From Methylobacterium sp. Leaf117 (GTDB lineage Bacteria; Pseudomonadota; Alphaproteobacteria; Rhizobiales; Beijerinckiaceae), in assembly GCF_001422985.1 (NCBI RefSeq), contig NZ_LMNL01000038.1, positions 117,467-179,505 on the forward strand: DNA of 62,039 nucleotides. The letters run 5' to 3'. Below, one piece after another: positions 7,801 through 16,143 of the stretch. Position numbers and translations under genes: made by a program. Below the pieces are notes generated by a model that was not told the origin of the DNA, ran no database searches, and saw nothing but the letters and a program-made list of their open reading frames with translations. The stretch's first letter is position 1; the number at the start of each line of letters is the position of its first letter.

Positions 7801-9911
7801 CCGGCGCTCGGACGGGACGATCGCGCCGGGGCCCGGGCGTCACGCCGACGCGCCGCGCGCGGCCTTCCTTCGAACAGAGCCCGCACGTCGGCGTCGTCCA
7901 GGAAGCCGTGCGCGGCGAGGGCCCGCGTCATGCGGTCGAGGGCGGCGCGCTCCACCCTCATCAGATCCAGGGCCCGCTCGTAGGCGAAGCGCAGCCTGTC
8001 GCGAACGGGCCTGAGCAGCCAGGGCAGCCTGGTCAGGTCCACTCCGTCGCCCGAGCCGAGGCTTACGAGGGGATACTCGACCGAGAAGCCGTAGCGGCAC
8101 TCCATCAGTGCCGCGGCTTGTGTGGCGGCGGAGAGATCGGCGGCGGCGCCGGCTGAAACGTCACCGAGGACCACTTCCTCGGCCGCGCGGCCGGCGAGGG
8201 TGACGACGAGCGAGAGGATGAAGGCCTCCTCGGTCGCACTTTCCGAGAAGTCGGAACAGCGGATCTCCGTCAGGCCGCCGCTGGCGCGTACGGAAAGCGC
8301 GATCGATTGCGCCGTGCCGAGTGCGAGGGCCGCCACCGCGTGGCCGGCCTCGTGGACCGAGGCGCGCAGGCGCATCGCCTCACCCAGGGGCGAGCTATCC
8401 CCGTCGATGCCCGCCTGCAGGTCCGAGAGCGTGAGGGTTCCCGGCGGCCTTCGGCGCGCGAGCCCGCGCGCGCGGCGGACGATCGCCGCGACGTCGGCTC
8501 CCGTCAGCCCCAGCGCCTGCCCGGCCAGCGGTCCGAGATCGATGCCGGGCAGGCTGTCCCCGAGATAGTGTCGGAAGATGCCCTTGAGCGCTGCGACGTC
8601 GGGCGGCGGGATGCGGATGTGCCGGTCGAGGCGGCCGGCGCGACGGATCGCGGGATCGACGCGCTCCGGATGGTTGGTCGTGCAGACGACGACGACGCCG
8701 TCGAGCGCCATGGCCCCCGAAAGGATCTCGAGCAGTGCGTTGACGACCTGGCTGCTGTAGTCCCGGTGACTCTGCGCGAAGGTCGAGCGGTCCCCGAAGG
8801 AATCGAGCTCGTCGATCAGTACGATGCAGGGCGCGCGCCGGGCCGCCTCGAAGAAGGCCCGCATCGCGGCCAGGGTGTGGCCGAGGTGGCCCTCGCGCGC
8901 CGCCTGCCACTGACCGAGGGATCCGGCGAGGACGGGCAACCCAGTGGTACGGCCCAGGGCGATGGCGAACTGGGTCTTGCCGCACCCGGGGGGCCCGCTG
9001 AGCAGCAGCGAGCTCTCGCAATCGGAAAAGGCGATCTCGCCGGCATTCCAGCGGACGAGGTCGGCCGCGAGGGCCAGACCCCATTCGCGCGCTTCGCCGT
9101 ATCCGTGCAACTCGTAGAGGCCCGGTCCCGCATCGGGGCCGGAGCGCCGGGCGCCGAGGATGCATTCCAGGCGGTCGAGAGAACCGTCGGCCCCGCGGGA
9201 CGGGTGGACGGACAGCCTGAGGTCGGCGATCTCGCAGACCTGCGCGAGCCGGACGTCGAGCTCGCGCCGCGGCCTGCAACCGACCACGGCCTCGATGGCG
9301 AGCGCGACAGCCGACGCGTCGAGATGTCTGGTCTCGATGTGGGCCTCGGCGGCGCGCACGAGATCGCGGGGCAAAAGACGCGACGGTTCGGGCGCGATGC
9401 CGACCACCGCATGCCCGGCCTGAACCGCCTCGCCGACCTCGTCGTTTCCCTTCTCGGGGCGCTGGGCTGTCGAGGTTCCGTCTCGCACGAACAGCAGGGC
9501 TTCACGCCGCTCCGCGGGTCCGTGGCCGGCCCTGTCGATGTCCCCGTCGCGGATACGGCAGGCCGAACCCAGGGCACAGACCTTCACGACCCGTTCGATC
9601 GGGTGGGTCCAGTCGGCGGAAGGTACCGCGATCGATACCACCGGGTTGTCCCGCCTCATGGCCCGGAGGACCCCCTCGCGGTCCTCCAACGCCCGCGCCA
9701 GCACGATCGCGGCGGCGGCGAGGTCGGGCCGCAAGGCCTGCAGGGGCCTTCCCGAAGGCGGTGCCGCCGGGTCGGAGGGCGCGCCGAGGATGGCATCCAA
9801 CCCGTCGTCGAACATGTCGGGCGCGCGGCTGGCCTCCTGAGCGGCGTCCCGACGCAGGAGCTCGAGGAAGGCTCGGGCGAGGACGTCTGCCGGCGGGGCG
9901 TTGTCGGTCAT
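7797..9911 (-). CDS. Soluble AAA+ ATPase-zinc protease (FtsH-like, peptidase M41)
   Basis: A 704-aa fusion of an AAA+ unfoldase and an M41 metalloprotease. Visible are Walker A GPPGCGKT (306-313), Walker B IVLIDELD (363-370), sensor region TTNHPERVDPAI, arginine-finger region RRAGRLDR, the zinc site HEAGH (520-524) and the distal ligand region AGAAADLSAAT (D592). FtsH proteins normally carry two N-terminal membrane helices; here the 300-residue N-terminus has no hydrophobic segment, so this should be a cytosolic protease. The unusual N-terminus probably recognises a dedicated substrate or partner. Start chosen at the ATG at 9911 with GGAG about 8 nt upstream. It sits between a 164-aa protein and a coupled exonuclease. 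Confidence 0.9.
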   Translation of the reverse strand: MTDNAPPADVLARAFLELLRRDAAQEASRAPDMFDDGLDAILGAPSDPAAPPSGRPLQALRPDLAAAAIVLARALEDREGVLRAMRRDNPVVSIAVPSADWTHPIERVVKVCALGSACRIRDGDIDRAGHGPAERREALLFVRDGTSTAQRPEKGNDEVGEAVQAGHAVVGIAPEPSRLLPRDLVRAAEAHIETRHLDASAVALAIEAVVGCRPRRELDVRLAQVCEIADLRLSVHPSRGADGSLDRLECILGARRSGPDAGPGLYELHGYGEAREWGLALAADLVRWNAGEIAFSDCESSLLLSGPPGCGKTQFAIALGRTTGLPVLAGSLGQWQAAREGHLGHTLAAMRAFFEAARRAPCIVLIDELDSFGDRSTFAQSHRDYSSQVVNALLEILSGAMALDGVVVVCTTNHPERVDPAIRRAGRLDRHIRIPPPDVAALKGIFRHYLGDSLPGIDLGPLAGQALGLTGADVAAIVRRARGLARRRPPGTLTLSDLQAGIDGDSSPLGEAMRLRASVHEAGHAVAALALGTAQSIALSVRASGGLTEIRCSDFSESATEEAFILSLVVTLAGRAAEEVVLGDVSAGAAADLSAATQAAALMECRYGFSVEYPLVSLGSGDGVDLTRLPWLLRPVRDRLRFAYERALDLMRVERAALDRMTRALAAHGFLDDADVRALFEGRPRAARRRDARAPARSSRPSAG

Positions 9912-9951
9912 GCGGAACTCCGTGCTGGGGGATCGCTCGAACTCGGTGGGA

Positions 9952-10446
9952 CTAGCGGCGTCGAACGCGGGCCGGAGAGGCCGACGGCCGGAGGCGGCGT
10001 GGGTGGCGCGGGACACCACGGCTCCAGCAGTCGGCGAGGCGGGGCAGGGCGGGGTTGGTCGGATCGAACCTGCCGATCGTCCGCAAGGCGTGGGCGAGGA
10101 TCACCGGCGCGGTCGCATCGCCCCGCATCGCCAGCACGACGAGGTTGCCGAGGACGAGGTCGGAGATGCGGTTCGCTTCCCGGAGGCCCCGAAGATGGTC
10201 GATGGCTATGGCGGTCGCCGCGGCGGCATCGCCCGCCCGCGCCCTGGGCCAGCGCCGCTCGTGGAGGATCTCAGTCACCGCGAGACGGCGCGCGAGACGG
10301 CCGACATCCGCCCGCGAGATGCGGGCGCGATCCGTGGTGCGCCAGAGCGTCAGGGGATCACGGAACCTCGGCGACGACCGGCGTCGGATCCGCAAGGGAC
10401 GTTCGGGAGGGATCGGCCCGGGGTCGGGGACGAGGGGGGCGCGCAT
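9952..10446 (-). CDS. Small hypothetical operon protein (164 aa)
   Basis: No family recognised. The N-terminus (about 30 residues) is Pro/Arg-rich; the middle looks helical, with Arg- and Ala-rich amphipathic stretches (RADVGRLARRLAVTEIL, DLVLGNLVVLAMRGDA), and the C-terminus is Arg-rich. The ATG at 10446 is preferred over an upstream one at 10572 because it has GGAG nearby and leaves the preceding gene intact. It lies 97 nt after the metallophosphoesterase-like gene and 40 nt before the AAA+/M41 gene, in the same direction, so it is very likely co-transcribed. It could be an adaptor or substrate for one of the ATPases; nothing in the sequence proves that. Confidence 0.6.
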   Translation of the reverse strand: MRAPLVPDPGPIPPERPLRIRRRSSPRFRDPLTLWRTTDRARISRADVGRLARRLAVTEILHERRWPRARAGDAAAATAIAIDHLRGLREANRISDLVLGNLVVLAMRGDATAPVILAHALRTIGRFDPTNPALPRLADCWSRGVPRHPRRLRPSASPARVRRR

Positions 10447-10543
10447 CTGGGTTCGCTCCGAAAGGAGGGCAGGGGGGAACGGCACACGGCGCGCCCGGAC
10501 CGCGCCGTGGGGAGGACGTTCGGTCGCTCGCCACGACGAGCGG

Positions 10544-11575
10544 TCAGGCTTCGACGACGAGACCTGGATCAAACCCCGCGTTGCCGCGGGCGGGGTTCGT
10601 GAGCACCTGGGTGCCCTCGATCCGGTAGCGCACGCTGCCGGGCACGTTGCCGTGCACCCAGAGGGGAGGGGCGCCCCAGCCCTGCGCGATCTCCTCCAGG
10701 TTCGAGACCAGCGAGGCCGGCAGCCAATCGTCCAGCAGCCATCCCGGCCAGTCGTCGGGCAAGGAGTGCCTCGACGGTCCGTGGCAGCTCAGCACCACGC
10801 TTCGATCGCCTGGCCTCACCCCCGTTACGAGGGCCGCATCGGGCGCCGGGCAGCCGAGTGCCTGATGGGCGATCGACGACAGGACGTCCTCGACGTAGGC
10901 CCGCGAACGGGCGTGGACCCCGAGAGCGTCGAGGGGGGACCAAGGTCGACCTCGCCGCAGCGTGATCTGTCCAGCGTCCGGCCAGGACCGCCGGGCGGCG
11001 ACCCGCGCCAAGCGGCCGCCGAAGCGCCCGTCGAGCGACCAATCGGTCCACAGCGTGGCTCCCACCACGTGGACGCCCGGCCCGTCGTCGGGCCCGATCC
11101 TCACCGTATCGTCGGAGAGGAGGTGGAAGCCGAGATCCGCCGCGAGGACGCGTCCCCGGGCGAGTGCCTCGACCAAGGGGACGTCGGACCAGAACTCGAC
11201 GTTTCCCGGCACGAGGACGATGGGGCGCCGACCTTGCCGCCCCCCGAGTGCGTTCGAGAGCCAGCGTAGGGCTGTGTCGAGACCCGGGCGGATCCCGCCG
11301 GCGACGAGGAGGGCGTCGAAGGGAGGCAGCGGGTCGGGCAGCGCGAAGGCCGGATCGAGGTCGACGCGCAGGTCCGACAGGATCCACAGGCGCCGGGCGC
11401 GCACGATCCGCGGTGCCGCCAGGTGGTGCGGCGCCATCGGTCGCGAGGCGCCGCGCGAAAGCCTCACGGGCGGGAGTGGCGGGAGCGTGGCGGGTATGCG
11501 GCCGGAGGGATGCCGCGCCCCCGACCGGCCTGCTTGGCCCGCCACCGCGGAGGCGGCCGCCCCGATGCGACTCAT
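10544..11575 (-). CDS. Metallophosphoesterase-like protein with a destroyed metal site
   Basis: A 343-aa paralogue of the metallophosphoesterase at 13424-14212. The fold is preserved (LWILSDL, LLVAGG, LVPGNVEFW, ATLWTDWS, WVHGN, FDPGLVVEA), but nearly every metal ligand is replaced. SDLH became SDLR (R70), GD became GG (G94), GNHE became GNVE (V126), THH became SCH (C264, H265 kept) and HGHTH became HGNVP (N310, P312). It should therefore be catalytically dead and probably acts as a scaffold, regulator or ligand-binding subunit. The first 50 residues are extra. The start at 11575 overlaps the stop of the AAA+ gene by 4 nt (ATGA); a later Met at residue 47 is the alternative. Confidence 0.85.
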   Translation of the reverse strand: MSRIGAAASAVAGQAGRSGARHPSGRIPATLPPLPPVRLSRGASRPMAPHHLAAPRIVRARRLWILSDLRVDLDPAFALPDPLPPFDALLVAGGIRPGLDTALRWLSNALGGRQGRRPIVLVPGNVEFWSDVPLVEALARGRVLAADLGFHLLSDDTVRIGPDDGPGVHVVGATLWTDWSLDGRFGGRLARVAARRSWPDAGQITLRRGRPWSPLDALGVHARSRAYVEDVLSSIAHQALGCPAPDAALVTGVRPGDRSVVLSCHGPSRHSLPDDWPGWLLDDWLPASLVSNLEEIAQGWGAPPLWVHGNVPGSVRYRIEGTQVLTNPARGNAGFDPGLVVEA

Positions 11576-13368
11576 TGCAACGCCGTCCGGTCGCCGCGCT
11601 CCCGCGCGCGCAGGACCCCTTCGACCGCGCGCTGAAGGCGACGAATGGATCCGCCCTTCCACCGTCTCGCCAGAGCTTCCCGCTCCACTGCGTCGGGCGG
11701 CGGCAGGAAACGTGGGTCCATCCCACGCTCCGCCGCCATGGCACGCATGAGGCCGGGCAGGAGGCCGTCGAGGTCGGACGCGGCGGGAGCGGGAAACCGG
11801 ACGACCCGCATCCGGTCGAGCAACGCGCCCGGCATCCCCGCCGTATCGTTGGCGGTGCAGACGATGGAGACCCAGGATATGTCGAGGTCGGTCTGTAGGC
11901 AGGGATCCGGGAAGCGTGCCGCGTTCTCCGGCTCCAATGCCTGAAGCATCGAGTCCCATATTCGCCCATAGTCGGAGCGTGTCGGCGCCTTGTCGACCTC
12001 GTCGACGAGGAGGATGGGATTGGCTTGCGAGAACCGGGCGATGGCCATGAACGGCCTGCAGGGCTCCGAGGAGAACCAACGGCGCTCGGTTCCCCCGAAG
12101 GAGGCCCCGCCGTCGTTGGTGGCGTCGACGCGGAACACGCCCAGGCCCATGGCCTCGCCGAGACGGCGGACGAAGCGGGACTTGCCCGCGCCCGGCGGTC
12201 CCGCGACGACGAGGGGACCGCACTGCGCGTACGGCTTTCCGACGAAGGCCCCGAGCACGCTGTCGAGCGCGGCCTCGGCGTAGGGGAACTCTGGAAGGAG
12301 CTCGCGCCGCACTTCGGAGAGGTCACGCGTCGCGATCAGGGGAAGGGGCTTGCCGATGGCATGTCCGTAGCCGCGCGTGACCTCCTGGCCTTTGCCGGCG
12401 CCCGTGAGCGGGGTTCTCGTGCAGACGACGACATGGCCCGGGGGCACGGGTTCGTCCGCCGGTCCCGCCACTTCGCTACGAGGCTCCGGGACGGGTTCCG
12501 GTTCCCGCGGCGGCGACGCGCGGGAGGCCTGCGCGGCATGGGACACCGCGGAGCGCGCACGCTGGCGAGCCGTTGCCTGGCGCTCGATCTCCCCGGTTTC
12601 GGCCTGTCCGACGGAGCGGGCGAGCGCGGCCAGCGAGTCGTCGCCGTAGTACGGGAGCACCCGTCCGACGCTCAGCGCGGAGAGGCCGAGGGCGAGGACG
12701 TGGGCCTCCACCGAGAGCGTCGCGAACGCGAGGAGCATGGAGTTCTGGCGGGTTCCCGGGCGGGGCTCGCCCGAGGCGCGCGGAGCGAGGGTGAGCGCCG
12801 CGTTCAGGTTGTCGAGGTCCATGGCCCACGGATCGATGGGTTCGCCGAACTCGCGGTCGCCCGGGGGCAGCAGCGCGAGCCGCCGCAGCGTGGATTCGAC
12901 CTCGGGAAGCCGGTCTATGGAGTTCCAAGCGCTGAGAGCGAGCCGCGAGGCCTCCAGTTGCACGGCGCCGGAAACGCCGAGCAGAAGGAGGGCGTCGGCG
13001 ATCTCCCGGACGACCCCGTCGTCGAAGGCCGCGGCATGGGCGTCGAGCGCCTTGAGGCCGTCCGGTCCCGGATCGACTTCGCGGTCGGCTCGCGATTCGA
13101 CCGCGATGCCGACCGCACGCAGCATCGCCACGATCCGGGATGACTTGCGGTTACCGTCGATCGGAGGCGCCGGCGGGGTCGCCCCGGATTGTGCCGCGAG
13201 CCACAGCTTCGCTGCCGAGCCGAGGTCTGAGCGGATCGCCGCGACGTCCCGCACCAATCCGGCGGCCACCGCGCCGTTGCGTCCGTCGGCGTCGAGGCCG
13301 GCGCGCAGAACCCGCGGGAAGTGGCGCAGCACCATGGAGCGAGCGAGATGGGTCGGAAGCTGTGCCAT
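11572..13368 (-). CDS. AAA+ ATPase with long unique N-terminus (Lon/MoxR-like core)
   Basis: A 598-aa protein. Residues 1-270 are a mostly helical unknown domain, 270-310 a Pro/Glu-rich linker, and 340-598 an AAA+ module with Walker A GPPGAGKS (390-397), Walker B ILLVDEVDK (about 446-454), sensor region SIVCTANDTAGMP and LLDRMRVVRFPAP, reminiscent of Lon/MoxR-type AAA+ domains. No Lon protease domain follows. The likely role is ATP-driven remodelling of a partner encoded in the operon. The ATG at 13368 has AGGA about 6 nt upstream. The gene lies 55 nt after the active metallophosphoesterase and is coupled to the inactive one. This is the first of two AAA+ proteins in the operon. Confidence 0.85.
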   Translation of the reverse strand: MAQLPTHLARSMVLRHFPRVLRAGLDADGRNGAVAAGLVRDVAAIRSDLGSAAKLWLAAQSGATPPAPPIDGNRKSSRIVAMLRAVGIAVESRADREVDPGPDGLKALDAHAAAFDDGVVREIADALLLLGVSGAVQLEASRLALSAWNSIDRLPEVESTLRRLALLPPGDREFGEPIDPWAMDLDNLNAALTLAPRASGEPRPGTRQNSMLLAFATLSVEAHVLALGLSALSVGRVLPYYGDDSLAALARSVGQAETGEIERQATARQRARSAVSHAAQASRASPPREPEPVPEPRSEVAGPADEPVPPGHVVVCTRTPLTGAGKGQEVTRGYGHAIGKPLPLIATRDLSEVRRELLPEFPYAEAALDSVLGAFVGKPYAQCGPLVVAGPPGAGKSRFVRRLGEAMGLGVFRVDATNDGGASFGGTERRWFSSEPCRPFMAIARFSQANPILLVDEVDKAPTRSDYGRIWDSMLQALEPENAARFPDPCLQTDLDISWVSIVCTANDTAGMPGALLDRMRVVRFPAPAASDLDGLLPGLMRAMAAERGMDPRFLPPPDAVEREALARRWKGGSIRRLQRAVEGVLRARERGDRTALQ

Positions 13369-13423
13369 GATCGTCCTGGGATGAGGGGGCGGGAGCGCAC
13401 GCGCTCGGGACGGTGGCCTGGGC

Positions 13424-14212
13424 TTAGGAGGGGATCTCGACGACGAGGCCGGGGTCGAATGCCCGGTTCTCCGTGCCGTAGCCCTTCGGGTTGCAGACGA
13501 CGCGCGTGTCCCCGATCCGGTAATCGAACGACGTGTGGGTGTGCCCATGGACCCAGAGGTTCGGTCGGCAGGTCTCGATCAGGCCTTCGAGGCGCGAGAC
13601 GTAACAGGGATTGAGGGACTTCCCCTCGAAGGCGGGGGCGATCGACCGCATGCTGGGGGCGTGGTGGGTCACCACGACCTTGGCTCGCGCAGCGTGCGTC
13701 GCGGCCGACGGGTCGGAGAGGGCGCGGGCCAGGAAGGCGGTGGAGGCCCGGTGGAGGCCATAGGCCTCCTCGGGCCGGAAGCGCTTCCACTCCGGCTTGC
13801 GCGTCCACGCGATGAGGCGGTGGTCGTTCATGCCGCGGCGAGCGTCCTCCATGGAGGACCGCATCAGTTCGTCGCCGTCCGCGCGATAGTCGGTCCAAAG
13901 GGTGCATCCGAAGAAGGCGACCCCGTCGATGTCGACGGTCCCGTCCTCCAGGAAGTCGACGCCCTGCAAGCGGGCCGCCTCCCGGCCCAGGGGGAGTTCC
14001 TCCAGGAAGGCGCGACGGTAGAACTCGTGGTTTCCGGCCACGAGGACGACGCGCATGTGCGGACGGATGGTGGCCGAAAGCCATCCAATGGTGTCCACGA
14101 GCCCCTGCCCGACATCACCGGCAACGACGGCGACGTCGGCGCGGGGAATCGCGACGGGGTTCCAGGGCGTGCCGACCTCGCGATGGAGGTCGGACAGGAT
14201 CCAACAGCGCAT
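13424..14212 (-). CDS. Calcineurin-like metallophosphoesterase
   Basis: A 262-aa phosphoesterase with an intact dinuclear metal centre: SDLHRE (D8, H10), AGDVGQG (D33), GNHEF (N61, H62), VTHHAPS (H183/H184) and VHGHTHTS (H222, H224). Proteins of this compact class hydrolyse phosphodiesters or phosphomonoesters such as cyclic nucleotides or nucleic-acid ends; the substrate is not predictable here. GGAG lies about 6 nt upstream of the ATG at 14212. It lies 137 nt after the ParA-like gene and 55 nt before the AAA+ gene, all leftward. A paralogue that has lost the metal ligands is encoded two genes downstream, so a duplicated catalytic/non-catalytic pair is likely. Confidence 0.92.
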   Translation of the reverse strand: MRCWILSDLHREVGTPWNPVAIPRADVAVVAGDVGQGLVDTIGWLSATIRPHMRVVLVAGNHEFYRRAFLEELPLGREAARLQGVDFLEDGTVDIDGVAFFGCTLWTDYRADGDELMRSSMEDARRGMNDHRLIAWTRKPEWKRFRPEEAYGLHRASTAFLARALSDPSAATHAARAKVVVTHHAPSMRSIAPAFEGKSLNPCYVSRLEGLIETCRPNLWVHGHTHTSFDYRIGDTRVVCNPKGYGTENRAFDPGLVVEIPS

Positions 14213-14349
14213 GGAGTCTCCGTTGTTCGGGATTGTCGTCGGGGCCGACCGGGCGATGCGGGGCAAGGGCTCCCGCACGACATGATCGAGGCGAACGCGA
14301 GCCCCCGGCGGATCACCGTCGGGCCGTTCGGAGAAGGCCTCGCGGCCTG

Positions 14350-15300
14350 CTACTGAAGGAGATGCGCGGGCGGGCGCTCTCCAGCGGCCGAACCGAGTAC
14401 GTAGTACCGGGAAAGGGTACGTGCCCACGTCGCGTTGTCGGTCGCCATGACCTGCGTGGTGACGACGAGCCGCCCGGTCGCGATGCTCGGATGTCCGCTC
14501 GCCACACCGCGCAGGACGGGCACGGGAACCGTTCCGACGGCCCAACCTTCGAGGACGGGAGCATCCGCGAGGATGTCCGCCGTCGGACGCTTGCCGCGAT
14601 CCAGCGTTTCCAGGTCGTCGGCGAGTTCGCGAAGCCGCTCCGGGAACGAGCGGGAATCCCTGGCAGCGTCGTTCGAGAAGCCGTCACCCGAACCGATGGT
14701 CGCGAGCGAGGGATCGGCCGCGATGCGCCGCAACGTCGAAACGAGGGCCTGCGAGACCGCGAGGAGGCGCGCACCGATGACGCCGGTGCCGAGGTCCTCC
14801 CCTTCCAAGCGGCTGAGCACCGGCAGCGTGCCGGGGATCAGGCGGTTCGGCCGTCCGAGGTCCGACATCCGCGCCGCGAACCTGGATGCGGCCGGCTGCC
14901 CGCCGGAGCGCCGGCAACCGAGGTACCAAGCGGGCGGTGCACCGTCGTGGCAGGCGAAGGGATCGGGCCCAGCGGCTTCGCGCTCGTCGTCGGCATGAGG
15001 TCCGACCGTGACCACGAGCGCATCGACGAGCCGTCGCAGGGCCGGGTCGCTCCGGGCCGCGTGGGGTACGTTGAGCACGACGTCGTGGTCGTTCCGGCGC
15101 GCTTCGCGAACTACGTGGACGGCGTCGACGAGCATGTGCGTCCGAACGCTGGCGACGGCCGGCATCGCCGGTTCCGAGGCGGGTGTGAGGACCCGGATGT
15201 GCGAGACGGACGCGCCCGAGGCTCTGATGGCGCCCGAGACGAGGAGGGACGCATGGAGGGCGTCGGTTCGAGACCCGAGATCGGTGAAGGCGACGATCAT
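14350..15300 (-). CDS. ParA/MipZ-like protein without a P-loop (first gene of operon)
   Basis: A 316-aa protein, no confident family hit by eye. The N-terminus MIVAFTDLGSRTDALHASLL occupies the place of a ParA deviant Walker A but contains no GKGG(V/I)GK(S/T). A Walker-B-like strand follows (DHDVVLNVPHAA), then DALVVTVGPHADDE. It is clearly paralogous to the protein at 25555-26409: both share the F(T/S)D-LG start, a TLP.L......DL motif, a (G/A)SGD/GAGD motif and an RYY/RWY...RP C-terminus. GGAGG lies 9 nt upstream of the ATG at 15300. It heads the operon, about 85 nt downstream of a strong promoter. Probably a regulatory or positioning component; the ParA assignment is tentative. Confidence 0.75.
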   Translation of the reverse strand: MIVAFTDLGSRTDALHASLLVSGAIRASGASVSHIRVLTPASEPAMPAVASVRTHMLVDAVHVVREARRNDHDVVLNVPHAARSDPALRRLVDALVVTVGPHADDEREAAGPDPFACHDGAPPAWYLGCRRSGGQPAASRFAARMSDLGRPNRLIPGTLPVLSRLEGEDLGTGVIGARLLAVSQALVSTLRRIAADPSLATIGSGDGFSNDAARDSRSFPERLRELADDLETLDRGKRPTADILADAPVLEGWAVGTVPVPVLRGVASGHPSIATGRLVVTTQVMATDNATWARTLSRYYVLGSAAGERPPAHLLQ

Positions 15301-15378
15301 GATGGACGGCCTCCGAGTGGCTTGGACACGCGCCCGCAGGCCGGCAAGGGGCCGGTGTGCGTGCGATCGCGATGCTAT

Positions 15379-15394
15379 TTCGAGAGAAGTCGAA
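15379..15394 (-). promoter_or_regulatory. Operator palindrome at the operon transcription start
   Basis: TTCGA-CTTCTC-TCGAA read on the minus strand. The left arm begins with the last T of the TATAAT box, so a bound repressor would block the start site. The same TTCGA-N6-TCGAA arrangement overlaps the arsR start (16095-16114) and, with one mismatch, the promoter at 25480-25508. It is the presumed binding site of the ArsR-type protein encoded at 15770-16108. Confidence 0.65.
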
Positions 15395-15422
15395 TTATAG
15401 GATAGAGAGGGATGGCTGTCCA
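15394..15422 (-). promoter_or_regulatory. Sigma-70-type promoter of the seven-gene operon
   Basis: On the minus strand TGGACA (15417-15422) and a perfect TATAAT (15394-15399) are separated by exactly 17 nt. The transcript would start near 15387 and run into the ParA-like gene. The local DNA is much more A/T-rich than its surroundings. Confidence 0.75.
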
Positions 15423-15769
15423 TCTTTTCCGCACCGCTTTCCAACGCGCGGCAGGTCCTATGTCGATCGCTGTGGACAAGGGGCGATTCCGGAAGTGGCT
15501 GGCCGTCTCTCGACCCTCGTCGAGGGCACGACGAACGCCGCCCCCCTCGCACCCGTCTTCGGGTCGCGGCGTGTCCGTTGTGATCCTAGGAAATCGGCCC
15601 CGTGACACGCCATGCCGGGGTCGCCTGTGTCGCCGTTACGCCGAAGATGCGATCGCATCGCTCCGACGGGGGGACCTGCGCGGTACGTTCGGTCCGGCAG
15701 CCGGGGACGCCGACGCGCGATACGGGAGTCGTCTTCCCACGCATGATGATGCCTGGTGCGGACGGCCGC
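15423..15769. other. Intergenic stretch between operon promoter and arsR 3' end
   Basis: No gene or strong hairpin recognised. The arsR transcript reads leftward through this stretch toward the operon promoter, so read-through from arsR into the operon is possible. Confidence 0.4.
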
Positions 15770-16108
15770 TCAGGCGCGCGATTCAGTCGAGGCCTCGGGC
15801 GGAAAGGCGTCCGCATGCTGCCCTGCCGCCTCGCTTCCTTCGAGGAGGAACGCGGTCAGACCACGGATGACCATGGCGTCGGCCCGGCAGATCAAGGTCG
15901 TGGAACGACGCTCCTGTGCCACGAGGCCGGCGGCGACCAGACGCTGCAGGTGATGCGACAGCGTGGAGGCTGACGCGACTCCAACCTGCTCCTGCAGCCG
16001 ACGAACCGAGATCCCGGACCGACCTGCACGAACCACGTTGTGGAAAACAGTCAGCCGCGTGGCGCTACCGAGGGCGTCGAGTTGCTTCGCGGCCAATTCG
16101 ATATCCAT
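15770..16108 (-). CDS. ArsR-family winged-helix repressor
   Basis: A 112-aa regulator of typical ArsR/SmtB length. Residues 1-75 contain the fold: AAKQLDALGSATRLTVFHNV, helix-turn-helix GVASASTLSHHLQRLVAAGL and the wing AQERRSTTLICRAD. The metal-binding ELCVCDL motif is absent and there is only one cysteine (C74), so a non-metal signal is likely. The start at 16108 has no Shine-Dalgarno sequence, and the best promoter places the transcription start at or next to the ATG, so the mRNA is probably leaderless. A perfect palindrome covers the start codon, implying autorepression. The same motif at two other promoters makes this the probable master regulator of both accessory blocks. Confidence 0.88.
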   Translation of the reverse strand: MDIELAAKQLDALGSATRLTVFHNVVRAGRSGISVRRLQEQVGVASASTLSHHLQRLVAAGLVAQERRSTTLICRADAMVIRGLTAFLLEGSEAAGQHADAFPPEASTESRA

Positions 16109-16114
16109 CGAATT
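16095..16114 (-). promoter_or_regulatory. Perfect operator palindrome over the arsR start codon
   Basis: AATTCGA-TGGATA-TCGAATT: seven-base arms, six-base spacer. The ATG of arsR straddles the left arm and the spacer, and the left arm abuts the -10 box. It is the most symmetric of three related sites, which is typical for the autoregulatory site of a repressor. Confidence 0.7.
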
Positions 16115-16143
16115 ATCTATCTTCCGTCCGGGATCGCCGTCAA
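16114..16143 (-). promoter_or_regulatory. Promoter of arsR, probably giving a leaderless mRNA
   Basis: TTGACG (16138-16143) and TAGATA (16114-16119) on the minus strand, spaced by 18 nt. The predicted start falls on or within a few bases of the ATG at 16108, and no ribosome-binding site is present. Confidence 0.55.

Noticed and set aside
8307..10628. Very long open frame (773 codons) on the plus strand opposite the AAA+/M41 gene
   Set aside because: Its product is Arg/Gly-rich without any family motif, whereas the minus strand has intact AAA+ and M41 motifs. Long antisense frames are usual in this GC range.
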